Assembly (NCBI RefSeq): GCF_005484965.1
Contig: NZ_CP034036.1
Span: forward strand, 744,001 to 808,000
Origin: Brenneria nigrifluens DSM 30175 = ATCC 13028
GTDB lineage: Bacteria; Pseudomonadota; Gammaproteobacteria; Enterobacterales; Enterobacteriaceae
Length of the DNA: 64,000 nucleotides
Direction: 5' to 3'
In this document: positions 1 to 9,009 of the stretch, in pieces
How positions within the stretch are numbered: the first letter of the stretch is position 1
Layout of the letters: every line of letters starts with the position of its first letter
Position numbers and translations under genes: made by a program
Notes under the pieces: model-generated
Databases searched by the model: none
What the model was told of the DNA's origin: nothing
What the model saw: only the letters and a program-made list of their open reading frames with translations

Positions 1-1
1 C

Positions 2-715
2 GTCATGCTGGTCACCTTTCTGGAATCTCTGGCGCTGGTCGGCCTGCTGTTACCGGGAACGGTGATGATGGCGACGCTGGGGGCTTTGATCGGCAGCGGC
101 AAGGTGGGGCTGTATCCGGCGTGGGGCGCGGGGATTGTCGGCTGTCTGCTGGGGGACTGGATCTCTTATTTTATCGGCCGGGGTTTTAAAGAGTCGTTGC
201 ATCGCTGGTCTTTCTTGAAAAAACACCAGACGATGTTGCGCAAAACGGAGTATGCGTTGCATCAACACCATATCGCCACCGTGCTGATCGGGCGCTTCGT
301 CGGCCCGACCCGCCCGCTAATTCCGCTGGTTGCCGGGATGCTGGAACTCTCGCCCTATAAATTCGCCTTGCCGAATATTATCGGTTGCCTGTTATGGCCG
401 CCGATCTATTTTTTACCCGGCATATTGGCGGGCGTCGCCATTGATATTCCCGCCGCCGCCAACGGCGCCGGTTTTAAATGGCTGCTGCTGGCGACGGTGT
501 TACTGCTGTGGAGCGCGGCGTGGCTGAGCTGGCGCTGGTGGTGGGGAGATAAACGCAAAAAGCGCGACGGGCTCAGCCGGTGGCTGCCAGTAAACCGTTT
601 ACGCTGGGTAACGCCGCTGGCGCTGCTGGCGGCGGGCGCGTTTCTGACGATGCTGCTGCAACATCCGTTAATGCCCGTCTATCGCCACCTGCTGTGGCAG
701 GTGCTGAATGGCTAA
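2..715 (+). CDS. yabI: DedA-family inner membrane protein YabI, 5' end outside window
   Basis: Membrane protein of the DedA (SNARE-associated/VTT) family. The family is linked to membrane homeostasis and lipid transport; the exact role of YabI is not settled. The sequence matches E. coli YabI along its length, with the family signatures FLESLALVG, LPGT near the start, GCLLGDW, GRFVGPTRP (the conserved re-entrant loop Arg/Pro motif) and NIIGCLLWPP. Several hydrophobic segments are visible, including two C-terminal ones. About 20 N-terminal residues of the family lie before base 1, and the reading frame is open to the window edge, so the Met codon at base 5 is probably internal. In E. coli yabI directly follows thiQ; here ilvNB and adhE lie between them. 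It converges with ilvN. Confidence 0.9.
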   Translation, partial: VMLVTFLESLALVGLLLPGTVMMATLGALIGSGKVGLYPAWGAGIVGCLLGDWISYFIGRGFKESLHRWSFLKKHQTMLRKTEYALHQHHIATVLIGRFVGPTRPLIPLVAGMLELSPYKFALPNIIGCLLWPPIYFLPGILAGVAIDIPAAANGAGFKWLLLATVLLLWSAAWLSWRWWWGDKRKKRDGLSRWLPVNRLRWVTPLALLAAGAFLTMLLQHPLMPVYRHLLWQVLNG

Positions 716-719
716 ATCG

Positions 720-770
720 CCGCCCCTCGCGCAATGGAATGCCTGCGGGATCGTCATTGCGCGAGGGCGG
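720..770. terminator. Long inverted repeat between convergent yabI and ilvN
   Basis: Arms at 720-736 and 755-770 pair almost perfectly (CGCGCAATG against CATTGCGCG, extended by GC-rich outer bases with one bulge) around an 18-base loop. It sits five bases after the yabI stop and eight before the ilvN stop, so it probably acts as a shared bidirectional terminator. Neither side has a good T tract, so intrinsic termination is inferred from position and stem strength only. Confidence 0.5.
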
Positions 771-778
771 TCGGGCGA

Positions 779-1072
779 TCAGCGATAAAATTCCGCCACC
801 TGATCAAAGATACGCATTTCATCGCCGTGGCGGCGCACCTGCAGCACATCTTCCAGCTTTTCCACCTGGCTTACCATCTGTTGCAGCCGCTGGTCGTCCT
901 GCACCAGCAGCCAGATGCGGCTTTCGTCGCCCCCCGCCAGCGGCATACACAAGATCCCTTCGACGTTAAACGCCCGGCGGGCAAACAGGCCGCATACGTG
1001 AGACATCACGCCGGGGTGGTTGCGTACCGATAGCTCCAGCGTCACCTGGTTTGAGACTGATTGAGTTGGCAT
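779..1072 (-). CDS. ilvN: Acetolactate synthase I small (regulatory) subunit
   Basis: 97-residue ACT-domain regulatory subunit of acetohydroxyacid synthase I. It binds valine and stimulates the IlvB catalytic subunit in the first shared step of valine, leucine and isoleucine synthesis. The N-terminal stretch [19 protein letters not shown] is the ACT beta-alpha segment that begins every AHAS small subunit, followed by [10 protein letters not shown]. The length equals E. coli IlvN (96). It lies four bases after the ilvB stop, so the two are co-transcribed and probably translationally coupled. It has only the single ACT domain and lacks the C-terminal domain of IlvH, as expected for the isozyme I type. 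Confidence 0.95.
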   Translation of the reverse strand: MPTQSVSNQVTLELSVRNHPGVMSHVCGLFARRAFNVEGILCMPLAGGDESRIWLLVQDDQRLQQMVSQVEKLEDVLQVRRHGDEMRIFDQVAEFYR

Positions 1073-1076
1073 GGTA

Positions 1077-2747
1077 TTAATCTCCGATCATATCGATGTT
1101 GGCGGCGCCCGGCGGCACCATCGGATAAACTTTTTCATTGGCGTCAATCAACACATGGATCAGCGCCGGTCCCGGTTGGTTCAGCGCCTCGGCCAGAGCG
1201 GCGCGAGGATCCGCCGCCGCATTCAGATCGCAGGTGGCGAAACCGAAACCCGCGGCGATGGCCAGAAAGTCGGTGCGGTAGCGGTAGTCCGCCGCAAAGA
1301 TACGCTGCTGGAAAAACAGCGCCTGTTGCTGGTGAACCAGGCCAAGGGACTGATTGTTCAGCAGAATGATTTTGACGTTCAGCCCCTCTTCCGCGGCGGT
1401 GGCCATTTCCTGAATATTCATCATCAGGCTGCCGTCGCCGGAAAAGCACGCCACGGTGCGCTCAGGCTCGGCCAGCGCTGCGCCAATCGCGGCGGGCAGG
1501 CCAAAGCCCATGGTTCCCAGCCCGCCGGAAGTCAGCCACTGTCGCGGCCTGCGCAGCGGATAGGACTGGGCGACCCACATCTGATGCTGCCCGACGTCGG
1601 TGGTGATAATCGCCTCATCGCCCAGCGCTTGCGCGGCGGCCCGTATCAGCCCGTAGTGGCTCAATGGGTCATCCGTTCCCGGCATATTGACCGGAAACTC
1701 GCGTTGCAGTTCGCTGACGGTCGCGTGCCAGGCGTCGCGCCGCTGGGAGGCGACCAGCGGCAGCAACCGGTCCAGCGCCTGCGCGACATCTGCATGCAGG
1801 GCAACGTGCGGCCGTCTGATTTTACCCAGTTCAGCCGCATCGATATCAATATGAATGATGCCGGCCTGCGGGCAGAACTGTTCCGCCTTGCCGATCGCCC
1901 GGTCGTCAAAGCGGGCGCCCAGCACAATCAACAAATCCGCCTGTTGCAGGATCAGATTGGTTGAGCGCGCGGCGTGCATCCCCAGCATGCCCAGCGACAG
2001 CGGATGATCGGCCGGCATGGCGCCCAGCGCCATCAGCGTCATGGTGGTGGGCAAACCGGCGCGTTCCGCCAGTTGTACGGCCTGCCGATGGGCGGACGCG
2101 CTGATGATCCCGCCGCCAAGGTAGAGAATCGGGCGCTGGGCGGCGTTAATCAGCGCGGCGGCCTGCTCGATTTTTTGCCCGTCGAGCGTCGGCGGCGCCG
2201 GGGGCGGGACTATCGCCGGCAGTTCATCCAGCTCGATTTCCGCGGTTTGCACGTCTTTGGGAACATCAATCCACACCGGACCGGGACGACCGGACTGGGC
2301 GATGCGAAAGGCGTCGGGAATGACGCGCGGCAGATCGCGGATATCTCTCACCAGATAGTTATGTTTGGTGACCGGAATGGAGATGCCGTAGGTGTCCACT
2401 TCCTGAAAGGCATCGGTGCCGATCATGCAGGAAGGCACCTGCCCGGTGATGCAGACCAGCGGAATCGAATCGAGTTTGGCGTCGGCGATGGCGGTCAGCA
2501 GATTGGTGGCTCCCGGCCCGCTGGAGGCCAGACAGACGGCGGCCCGCCCGCTGGCCCGCGCCATGCCCTGGGCCATAAAGCCGGCGCCCTGTTCATGGCG
2601 CGCCAGCACATGGCGGATGGTTTTGCTTTGGCCGAGCGCATCGTATAACGGCAGGGCAGCGCCGCCGGGAATGCCTGCCACCGTGGTGATGCCTTGCCGT
2701 TCGAGCAGCCGGACAATCAATTGGGCGCCTGTATAACGCATGATCAT
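1077..2747 (-). CDS. ilvB: Acetolactate synthase I large (catalytic) subunit
   Basis: Thiamine-diphosphate enzyme that condenses pyruvate with a second pyruvate or with 2-ketobutyrate. 556 residues. Features in order: PYR domain with [14 protein letters not shown] and the catalytic Glu in RHEQGAGF (about residue 50); GSGPGATN-type loop ([16 protein letters not shown]); central FAD-type domain; C-terminal PP domain with [16 protein letters not shown] and the ThDP/Mg motif [11 protein letters not shown]...[12 protein letters not shown]. The pattern follows E. coli IlvB rather than IlvI or IlvG (for example QVDTYGI-type and [17 protein letters not shown] segments). The start is the first ATG of an ATG-ATC-ATG run behind AAAGGA; the second ATG two codons later is possible. 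It lies downstream of the ivbL leader and attenuator. Confidence 0.96.
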   Translation of the reverse strand: MIMRYTGAQLIVRLLERQGITTVAGIPGGAALPLYDALGQSKTIRHVLARHEQGAGFMAQGMARASGRAAVCLASSGPGATNLLTAIADAKLDSIPLVCITGQVPSCMIGTDAFQEVDTYGISIPVTKHNYLVRDIRDLPRVIPDAFRIAQSGRPGPVWIDVPKDVQTAEIELDELPAIVPPPAPPTLDGQKIEQAAALINAAQRPILYLGGGIISASAHRQAVQLAERAGLPTTMTLMALGAMPADHPLSLGMLGMHAARSTNLILQQADLLIVLGARFDDRAIGKAEQFCPQAGIIHIDIDAAELGKIRRPHVALHADVAQALDRLLPLVASQRRDAWHATVSELQREFPVNMPGTDDPLSHYGLIRAAAQALGDEAIITTDVGQHQMWVAQSYPLRRPRQWLTSGGLGTMGFGLPAAIGAALAEPERTVACFSGDGSLMMNIQEMATAAEEGLNVKIILLNNQSLGLVHQQQALFFQQRIFAADYRYRTDFLAIAAGFGFATCDLNAAADPRAALAEALNQPGPALIHVLIDANEKVYPMVPPGAANIDMIGD

Positions 2748-2797
2748 ATCCTTTATCAGGGCCGGCGCGGTGGCGGAGCGGGGAGGGTGGAAACAAG

Positions 2798-2828
2798 AAA
2801 CCCCGCTCGGCTTGCGCCGGCGGGGTTT
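2798..2828 (-). terminator. Transcription attenuator of ilvBN
   Basis: Between the ivbL stop and ilvB. The hairpin reads, on the minus strand, AAACCCCGCCGGC, a short loop, then GCCGAGCGGGGTTT, followed by a modest T-rich run (TTTCTTGTTT). Its place 28 bases after a leader peptide packed with valine codons makes it the attenuator terminator. It should form when charged tRNA-Val lets the ribosome finish the leader. Confidence 0.8.
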
Positions 2829-2855
2829 GGGAATCTTGGTTTGATTCGGAACCCG

Positions 2856-2957
2856 TTACGGCGCGCTGCCGACGACCACCACGACCACGCGCACGACGAC
2901 GACCGCGTCAACATGCGCGGTGCTTAGTAGTGCTGAAGTGGAAGAAGCCTGTCTCAT
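2856..2957 (-). CDS. ivbL: ilvBN operon leader peptide (valine-rich)
   Basis: 33-codon leader ending in AVVVVRVVVVVVGSAP, almost identical in its second half to the E. coli IvbL leader (32 residues, VVVVRVVVVVGNAP). Ten tandem valine codons, interrupted by one Arg, make ribosome progress sensitive to tRNA-Val charging. The start ATG at 2955-2957 has AGGAA about eight bases upstream. The leader lies directly before the attenuator hairpin and ilvB. The peptide itself is expected to have no function outside translation. Confidence 0.92.
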   Translation of the reverse strand: MRQASSTSALLSTAHVDAVVVVRVVVVVVGSAP

Positions 2958-2988
2958 GGGATTCCTGTTAATGGTATGCAACCGCTTT

Positions 2989-3018
2989 ATATAAACACGA
3001 CTGATGAAAAAGACACAA
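2989..3018 (-). promoter_or_regulatory. Putative ivbL-ilvBN promoter
   Basis: On the minus strand TTGTGT (3013-3018) and TTTATA (2989-2994) with an 18-base spacer, about 30 bases before the leader ATG. Further upstream an AAATGTGATC element (plus strand 3054-3064) matches one half of a CRP site, but the other half is poor. E. coli ilvBN is known to be CRP-activated, so this half-site may be real. Assigned by eye only. Confidence 0.4.
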
Positions 3019-3134
3019 TACCCACAGGGGAAAAACATCAAAAATCCGCGAGTGGATCACATTTGGTGATTTTCGCCCTGCTGCCGGGAAAAGATAGCGA
3101 TAACTGTCTGTTCTTGCAGGGGGCCGTCAAACAG

Positions 3135-3162
3135 GGGCTTATGCGCCGTTGCGCATAAGCCC
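3135..3162 (-). terminator. Hairpin downstream of adhE
   Basis: Perfect 12-bp inverted repeat GGGCTTATGCGC / GCGCATAAGCCC with loop CGTT, 25 bases after the adhE stop. The minus-strand sequence after the stem is CTGTTTGACGG, a weak T tract. It is the probable adhE terminator and separates it from the ilvBN promoter region. Confidence 0.65.
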
Positions 3163-3186
3163 GCAGAGGTGGGTAGAGATTAGCTA

Positions 3187-5862
3187 TCAGCCTTTCGCTT
3201 TCCCTTTTTTACCGCCGTTGGTGGTTGCTTTGGATTCCGCGGCCTGCTTCGGCGTATCGCTGTAGGAACGACCGTAGTAGGTATCCAGCAGAATCTGCTT
3301 CAGTTCGGAGATCAGCGGGTAGCGCGGGTTGGCGCCGGTGCACTGGTCGTCGAACGCGTCCTCGGACAGTTTATCCACCTTGGCCAGAAACGCCTCTTCC
3401 TGCACGCCGAAGTCGCGAATGCTGGCCGGAACGTCCAGCGCCGCCTTGGCTTCCTCCAGCCAGGCCAGCAGTTTGTCGATTTTCTGCCCCACGTCGTCGC
3501 CGGGAGCGCTGAGCGCCAGATGATCGGCGATTTCCGCATAGCGTTTGCGCGCCTGCGGGTAGCCGTATTGGCTGAACGTCGCCTGTTTGGTCGGTTTATC
3601 GGTGGCGTTATAGCGAATCACATTGCAGATCAGCATGGCGTTGGCCAGACCGTGCGGAATATGGAATTCGGAACCCAGCTTATGCGCCATGGAATGGCAC
3701 ACGCCTAGGAAGGCGTTGGCAAAGGCGATACCGGCAATGGTCGCCGCGCTGTGCACTTTTTCGCGCGCCACCGGGTTTTTCGCCCCTTCCTGATAGCTGG
3801 TAACCAGATTGCCGTGCAGCAGTTTCAGCGCCTGCAGTGCCTGTCCGTCGCTGAATTCATTGGCCAGCACCGACACATAGGCTTCCGTGGCGTGGGTGAC
3901 CGCATCCAGACCGCCGAAGGCGCACAGCGATTTCGGCATGGTCATCACCAGGTCGGCATCGACGATCGCCATATCCGGGGTCAGCGCATAGTCCGCCAGC
4001 GGATATTTCTGGCCCGTCGCATCGTCGGTCACCACGGCGAACGGCGTCACTTCGGAGCCGGTGCCGGAGGTGGTGGGCACGCAGATCATCCGCGCTTTCA
4101 CCCCCATTTTCGGGAAGGTGTGGATGCGTTTGCGGATATCCATAAAGCGCAACGCCAGGTCGTCGAAACGGGTTTCCGGGTGTTCATACATCACCCACAT
4201 CAGTTTGGCCGCATCCATCGGCGAACCGCCGCCCAGCGCGATGATCACATCCGGTCCGAAAGCGTTCACCTGCTCTGTTCCCTTGCGAACAACGCTCAGC
4301 GTCGGGTCGGCTTCTACTTCAAAGAACACTTCGGTAGCGACGCCGTGCTGTTTCAGACGCGATATCACCTGATCGGCATAGCCGTTGTTGAACAGAAAAC
4401 GGTCGGTGACGATAAATACGCGTTTCGCACCGTCTTGTACGACCTCTGACAGGGCGACGGGAAGCGAACCACGCCGGAAATAGATGGATTTGGGAAGTTT
4501 ATGCCACAACATATTTTCCGCTCGCTTGGCTACGGTTTTTATATTGAGAAGGTGTTTGGGACCCACGTTTTCCGAGACGGAGTTGCCGCCCCAGGAGCCG
4601 CAGCCCAGCGTCAGCGAAGGCACCAGCTTGAAGTTGTACAGATCGCCGATGCCGCCGTAAGAGGTAGGCGTATTGATCAGCACCCGGGAGGTTTTCATCC
4701 TTTCACCGAAATAGAGCACGCGGTGGGCATGGTTATCCTGGTCGGTGTACAGGCAACTGGTGTGGCCGATACCTTCCATATTGAGCAGTTTTTCAGCGAT
4801 ATCGACCGCTTCGCTGAAATTCTGCGCCCGGTACAGCGCCAGCGTGGGGGAGAGTTTCTCATGGGCGAAAGGTTCGGTCTCATCGGCTTTACTGACTTCG
4901 CCAATCAGCACCTTGGTATCCGGCGGGACGCTGATGCCCGCCATTTCGGCAATCTTTACCGCCGACTGGCCGACGATGGCGGCATTCAGCCCGCCGTTCT
5001 TTCTCAGGATTTCGCCTACCGCCGCAAGTTCGTTGCCCTGCAGGATATAGCCGCCCTGAGCGCTAAAATTCGCGCGCACGTCGTCGTAAATGCTCTTGAC
5101 GACGACGGCGGACTGCTCGGACGAACAGATCATGCCGTTATCGAAGGTTTTCGACATCAGAATGGAGGCGACGAACCGTTTGACGTCGGCGCTTTCATCC
5201 ACCACCACCGGCGTGTTTCCGGGGCCGACGCCCAGGGCCGGTTTTCCGGAGCTGTAGGCCGCCTTTACCATTCCCGGACCGCCGGTGGCGAGGATCAGAT
5301 TGATATCCGGGTGATGCATCAACTGGTTGGTCAGGTCAATGGAGGGCTCGGCAATCCAGCCGATGATATCCTCCGGAGCGCCTGCGGCGACCGCGGCCTG
5401 AAGCACGATCTCGAGCGCCCTGTTGGTGGAGTTTTTCGCCCGCGGGTGCGGCGAGAAAATAATGCCATTGCGCGTTTTCAGACTGATCAGCGCCTTGAAA
5501 ATGGCGGTGGAGGTCGGGTTGGTGGTGGGAACGATACCGCAGATCAGACCGACGGGCGCGGCGATCCTGATCGTGCCGTAGGCGTCATCTTCCGACAGGA
5601 TGCCGCAGGTCTTCTCATTTTTATAGGCGTTGTATATGTATTCGGATGCGAAGTGGTTCTTGGTTACTTTATCCTCCACCACGCCCATACCTGATTCCTC
5701 CACCGCCATTTTCGCCAGCGGAATGCGATATGAGGCGGCGGCGAGCGCGGCGGCGTGGAAGATGTTATCTACCTGTTCCTGCGTATAATCGGCGTAGATG
5801 CGTTGGGCCTTTTTTACCCGGGCAACCAAGGAGTCAAGATCATCAATTTGTGTTACGGCCAT
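3187..5862 (-). CDS. adhE: Bifunctional acetaldehyde-CoA/alcohol dehydrogenase
   Basis: Two-domain fermentative enzyme that reduces acetyl-CoA to acetaldehyde and then ethanol with NADH, and assembles into spirosomes. 891 residues, the same as E. coli AdhE. The N-terminal aldehyde dehydrogenase domain (about residues 1-440) has the catalytic Cys in FDNGMICSSEQS near residue 246. The linker and C-terminal iron-dependent ADH domain carry GGGSPMDAAK, TTSGTGSEVTPF and the metal-site segments DAVTHATEAY and HSMAHKLGSEFHIPHGLAN. The start was placed at the MAVTQIDD Met because it has GGAG at the right distance and fits the family; the frame stays open 42 codons further upstream without homology. 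The C-terminal tail is rich in Lys and Ala, as in E. coli. It is a single gene with its own terminator. Confidence 0.97.
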   Translation of the reverse strand: MAVTQIDDLDSLVARVKKAQRIYADYTQEQVDNIFHAAALAAASYRIPLAKMAVEESGMGVVEDKVTKNHFASEYIYNAYKNEKTCGILSEDDAYGTIRIAAPVGLICGIVPTTNPTSTAIFKALISLKTRNGIIFSPHPRAKNSTNRALEIVLQAAVAAGAPEDIIGWIAEPSIDLTNQLMHHPDINLILATGGPGMVKAAYSSGKPALGVGPGNTPVVVDESADVKRFVASILMSKTFDNGMICSSEQSAVVVKSIYDDVRANFSAQGGYILQGNELAAVGEILRKNGGLNAAIVGQSAVKIAEMAGISVPPDTKVLIGEVSKADETEPFAHEKLSPTLALYRAQNFSEAVDIAEKLLNMEGIGHTSCLYTDQDNHAHRVLYFGERMKTSRVLINTPTSYGGIGDLYNFKLVPSLTLGCGSWGGNSVSENVGPKHLLNIKTVAKRAENMLWHKLPKSIYFRRGSLPVALSEVVQDGAKRVFIVTDRFLFNNGYADQVISRLKQHGVATEVFFEVEADPTLSVVRKGTEQVNAFGPDVIIALGGGSPMDAAKLMWVMYEHPETRFDDLALRFMDIRKRIHTFPKMGVKARMICVPTTSGTGSEVTPFAVVTDDATGQKYPLADYALTPDMAIVDADLVMTMPKSLCAFGGLDAVTHATEAYVSVLANEFSDGQALQALKLLHGNLVTSYQEGAKNPVAREKVHSAATIAGIAFANAFLGVCHSMAHKLGSEFHIPHGLANAMLICNVIRYNATDKPTKQATFSQYGYPQARKRYAEIADHLALSAPGDDVGQKIDKLLAWLEEAKAALDVPASIRDFGVQEEAFLAKVDKLSEDAFDDQCTGANPRYPLISELKQILLDTYYGRSYSDTPKQAAESKATTNGGKKGKAKG

Positions 5863-6040
5863 GGTGGTCTCCAATTGAGCAATATATTTGCCAGGGGCTT
5901 TCCCTGAGTAAGACGGCAATAGCCCACGAGGCTGGTAACGACGCATCGTGCACGCTTGCCAGGGCTTTTGCTTCCACCTCTGCGGCATGCGTTACACAAA
6001 CCGATGCCGAGAGTAAATATATTCCGTATCAAATTGGTGA

Positions 6041-6059
6041 CTTTGATTGAGATTGATAA
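6041..6059 (+). repeat. 19-bp element, left copy of inverted pair upstream of adhE
   Basis: CTTTGATTGAGATTGATAA. Its reverse complement recurs at 6193-6211 with one mismatch. It contains two TTGAT half-sites in direct repeat, which resemble FNR half-sites, but it does not make an FNR palindrome (TTGAT-N4-ATCAA). The binding protein is unknown. Confidence 0.6.
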
Positions 6060-6192
6060 CAAATCCCCGCTGGGAGGCTGTTAACGCATTTCTTGCGTCC
6101 TGAGCGCAAATTAATAATAGCCGGCTTATTATTTCACATTTGCATTATTAATCGGTATCACGCCAGGATGTAAAAAATCGGCATATCTTTTA

Positions 6193-6211
6193 TTATCAAT
6201 CTCGATCAAAG
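6193..6211 (-). repeat. 19-bp element, right copy of inverted pair upstream of adhE
   Basis: On the minus strand it reads CTTTGATCGAGATTGATAA, 18 of 19 identical to 6041-6059. The centres are 152 bp apart, in the adhE 5' control region. The spacing and inversion suggest two operator sites for one regulator that could loop DNA. Confidence 0.6.
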
Positions 6212-6767
6212 TATTTGTTGTTCTTGTGTTAAATTTGGTTATTTAATTGTTAATTAATATCACCTCCTGCCATTTACTTTATTGATCGCAGCCTGCGGAT
6301 TGATCGGGTTCTTTCTTGAAAACATTGGTAAATATGTTGGGTGTAATGAGTTTTTCTGGTGGCTTTCAGTAATATAAAAATAGTATGGATAATAAAATAG
6401 AACAGAAATAATGGGTTGTTTGGTTTATGCGTATTTAGAAAAAGTCGGGAAAATAGCCAACTAAATCAAAAGCATTATTATCTCTACCCATTAAGAATGG
6501 TGATGTTGTTATTATGTTGCGTGGCTGTTGTTATAGGGTAATTGCCACGTTGCTCTATGTTTGTTATCAGGTAGCATATTTTATTTTTTAGCGCGTTTCA
6601 CGCATCAGTTTAAAGTTTTTCCCAGAATAACCGGGTAGATCACAATATGGTGTGAAGAAGCGTCTATTTACGTCGTAAAATAGCCGCTTTTATTTCCTTT
6701 TATTAACATTTCCTTTTATGCAATGGCGTTAGTTTTAACCAGAACGGTAAATGACGTTATGACCGCT

Positions 6768-7415
6768 TTATTTGAGTTTCCGGTTGTCGATGATGCGCCC
6801 TTCAGACACGGTGACGGCCCGACTGGCGATATATTGCGCATCATCCAGATTGTGCGACACCATCAGCAGCGTCAGCCGGCGTTCATCGCACACCTGTTCC
6901 ACCAGTTGCAGCATCTCCAGGCGTAATGCGGGATCGAGCGCGGAGAAGGGTTCATCCAGCAGCAAAATAGGCTGATGGCGCACCAGACAGCGGGCCAGCG
7001 CCGCACGCTGCCGTTGGCCGCCGGAAACCTGCGAGGGCAGGCGCTGGAATAACTCGCTTAACCCGACCTGCTGCGCAATATGCCGCAGGGTTTCGCGCTG
7101 GTCGGCATTGAGCCGCAAACCGGGATTCAGCCCCAGGGCGATATTTTGCTCGATGGTCAGGTGCGGAAAGAGGTTGTTTTCCTGAAACAGAATGGAGACC
7201 GGACGCCTGGCGGGCGGGGTATGGCGATGGTCTTCCCCGTTCAGACGCAGTTCGCCGCCGTCAGCCGGCAGAAAACCGGCGATCAGGTTCAGCAGGGTGC
7301 TTTTCCCCGCGCCGCTGGGACCGAGAACGGCAATGCGTTCTCCCGGCAGCACCTGGAGGTCGAAGCGCATGGGCATCTGTTGGTAGAGATAGGTCAGTTT
7401 ATCGAGAAAGATCAT
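6768..7415 (-). CDS. thiQ: Thiamine ABC transporter ATP-binding protein
   Basis: ATPase of the ThiBPQ importer for thiamine, TMP and TPP, on the cytoplasmic face. 215 residues from the chosen start. Walker [11 protein letters not shown]-loop LFQENNLF, signature [15 protein letters not shown], Walker [14 protein letters not shown] and switch His in MVSHNLDDA are all present, so it should be active. The start was set at the ATG at 7413-7415 ([11 protein letters not shown]) to match E. coli ThiQ; a start seven codons upstream is also open. It overlaps the thiP 3' end by 17 bases, as in E. coli. The C terminus is about 15 residues shorter than in E. coli. Confidence 0.95.
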   Translation of the reverse strand: MIFLDKLTYLYQQMPMRFDLQVLPGERIAVLGPSGAGKSTLLNLIAGFLPADGGELRLNGEDHRHTPPARRPVSILFQENNLFPHLTIEQNIALGLNPGLRLNADQRETLRHIAQQVGLSELFQRLPSQVSGGQRQRAALARCLVRHQPILLLDEPFSALDPALRLEMLQLVEQVCDERRLTLLMVSHNLDDAQYIASRAVTVSEGRIIDNRKLK

Positions 7416-9009
7416 CGCGATCCGCCAGTTTTTCAATCAGGGTGAACAGCATGAAGCACAGCAGCATCAGCAACAGCGCGGTAACGGCGCCGTCGGCGCT
7501 GCGATAGGCTCCAATCTGCTGATAAAGGTAAAAGGGCAAGGTGCGGAACTGCTCATTGCCGAACAGGGCGATAACGCCGAAATCGCCGATCGACAGCACG
7601 CTGGCAAACGCCAGCGCCTGAGCCAGCGGCTGTTTCAACGCCTTCAATTCAATAATTTTCAGCCGCCGCCAGCCGCGGATATCCAGCGACAGGCAGAGTT
7701 GATTATAGCGTTCGGCGATATCCACCATCGGATTTTCCAGCACTTTGAGCGCATAGGGGATGGCCATCAGCGCGTTGGTCAGCACCACCAGGGCATAAGG
7801 GGATTGCGGCAATCCCAGCGTATTGTTCAGCAGCAGGAAAAAACCGGTCGCCAGCACGATACCGGGCATGGCGAGGATCAGCATGCCGCTCAGATTCATC
7901 AGCTGGCCGGATAGCGGCCGGTGGCGCAGCTTGAGTTCCCGGCTGCTCCATAGCAGCATCATGGTCAGGATGACGCAGATAACGCCGGCGGCCACGGCGA
8001 TACGCAGCGACGTGAACAGCGTTTGCCACAGCGCGGGCTGTTGCAATACGCTGAGCAGGGAGCGGTTGACGCCGTCTGCCGCCACCGCCAGCAGCGGCGG
8101 CACGATCAACAGCAGTGCCGCGCCGATCAGCAGGCTATCGCAGATCCGGCTGAACAGGCTGTCCTGCGGGTTGCGCCATGCCAGTTGCCGGGTGCTGCCC
8201 ACCGGCAGCATGCGGCCTAATCGTTGGCTCAGCAGCACCAGCCCAAGGCAGCAGGTCATCTGAATAAGCGCCAGCAGCGCGGCGCGCGACGGATCGTAAT
8301 CAAAGCTCAGCGCCTGATAAATAGCCAGTTCGATGGTGGTGGCCCGCGGTCCTCCCCCCAGCGACAGCACGGTGGCGAAGCTGGCGAAACAGAGCATAAA
8401 GATAAGCGCGGCGGTGGGCGGGATCTGCCGGCGCAGCCAGGGCCATTCGACAATGCGGAAATGCTGCCAGCCGTTCATGCCCAGTTGGGCCGCCAACTGA
8501 CGCTGTTCCGTGGCGATGCCCTCCAGCGACTGCAACAGCAGACGGGTCGCCAGCGGCAGGTTGAAGAAAATATGCGCCAGCAGAATGCCTTGCAGTCCGT
8601 AAGGGGAGAAGCGGTAGGGAAGACCCGCCGCCTCCAGCAGATGCGCCAGCCAGCCCTGGCGGCCGTAAACGCTCAGCAGGCCGAAAACCGCCACCAGCAC
8701 CGGCAGCACCAGGGTCATGGCGCACAGCCGCAATAGCCAGCGGTGGCCGGGGAAACGCCGGCGATAAAGCGCTCTGGCGAGGAAGACCGCCGGCAGGGTG
8801 GAGAGCAGGGCGGATAAAAATGCCTGCCAGAAGGTGAAGCGGATAACATGCCACAGATAGCTATCGCGCCATAGCGTCCGCCACTGGTTTTCCGGCGCCT
8901 GTAGCCACAGCGCGCCGAAAGCCAGCAGCGCCACCGAGATCAGCAGCGTGGCGGCCAGTCCGCCCGGCCACAGGCTGCCTGCGGTCAGCGGCTGACGGCG
9001 CGTTGCCAT
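7399..9009 (-). CDS. thiP: Thiamine ABC transporter permease
   Basis: Inner-membrane permease of the thiamine/TPP importer; 536 residues, the same length as E. coli ThiP. It is a fused double permease with two binding-protein-dependent transport modules, each with about six hydrophobic segments. EAA-type cytoplasmic loops are visible in [19 protein letters not shown] (first half) and [19 protein letters not shown] (second half), which dock the two ThiQ copies. It overlaps thiB upstream by 25 bases and thiQ downstream, so the operon thiB-thiP-thiQ is translationally coupled. Confidence 0.95.
   Translation of the reverse strand: MATRRQPLTAGSLWPGGLAATLLISVALLAFGALWLQAPENQWRTLWRDSYLWHVIRFTFWQAFLSALLSTLPAVFLARALYRRRFPGHRWLLRLCAMTLVLPVLVAVFGLLSVYGRQGWLAHLLEAAGLPYRFSPYGLQGILLAHIFFNLPLATRLLLQSLEGIATEQRQLAAQLGMNGWQHFRIVEWPWLRRQIPPTAALIFMLCFASFATVLSLGGGPRATTIELAIYQALSFDYDPSRAALLALIQMTCCLGLVLLSQRLGRMLPVGSTRQLAWRNPQDSLFSRICDSLLIGAALLLIVPPLLAVAADGVNRSLLSVLQQPALWQTLFTSLRIAVAAGVICVILTMMLLWSSRELKLRHRPLSGQLMNLSGMLILAMPGIVLATGFFLLLNNTLGLPQSPYALVVLTNALMAIPYALKVLENPMVDIAERYNQLCLSLDIRGWRRLKIIELKALKQPLAQALAFASVLSIGDFGVIALFGNEQFRTLPFYLYQQIGAYRSADGAVTALLLMLLCFMLFTLIEKLADRDDLSR

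Larger units (their letters stand above)
5863..6767. promoter_or_regulatory. Long AT-rich adhE upstream region, no gene seen
   Basis: 905 bases between the adhE start and the thiQ stop, clearly more AT-rich than the surroundings. No convincing coding frame on either strand. It should hold the adhE promoter(s) and leader; E. coli adhE also has a long upstream control region used by Fis, Cra and others. Visible structure: a 19-bp inverted pair (6041-6059 and 6193-6211, listed separately); a TCACA-N6-TGTGA inverted repeat near 6639-6654, which is the wrong polarity for CRP; and an imperfect hairpin at about 6658-6690 followed by a T-rich run on the plus strand. Confidence 0.55.

Noticed and set aside
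3051..3067. CRP site upstream of ivbL as a firm call
   Set aside because: Only one half (TGTGATC) matches; the other half is poor, so it is mentioned only within the promoter entry.
4501..5694. 397-codon open frame antisense to adhE
   Set aside because: Mirror frame of a high-GC coding region; no SD, no recognisable domain, and adhE on the other strand is certain.
5863..5988. 42-codon N-terminal extension of AdhE
   Set aside because: No homology to AdhE and no SD; the ATG at 5860-5862 has GGAG and matches the E. coli N terminus.
6041..6059. FNR site upstream of adhE
   Set aside because: It has TTGAT half-sites in direct orientation but not the TTGAT-N4-ATCAA palindrome.
6639..6654. CRP site in the adhE-thiQ spacer
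   Set aside because: The repeat is TCACA-N6-TGTGA, the reverse polarity of a CRP site (TGTGA-N6-TCACA).
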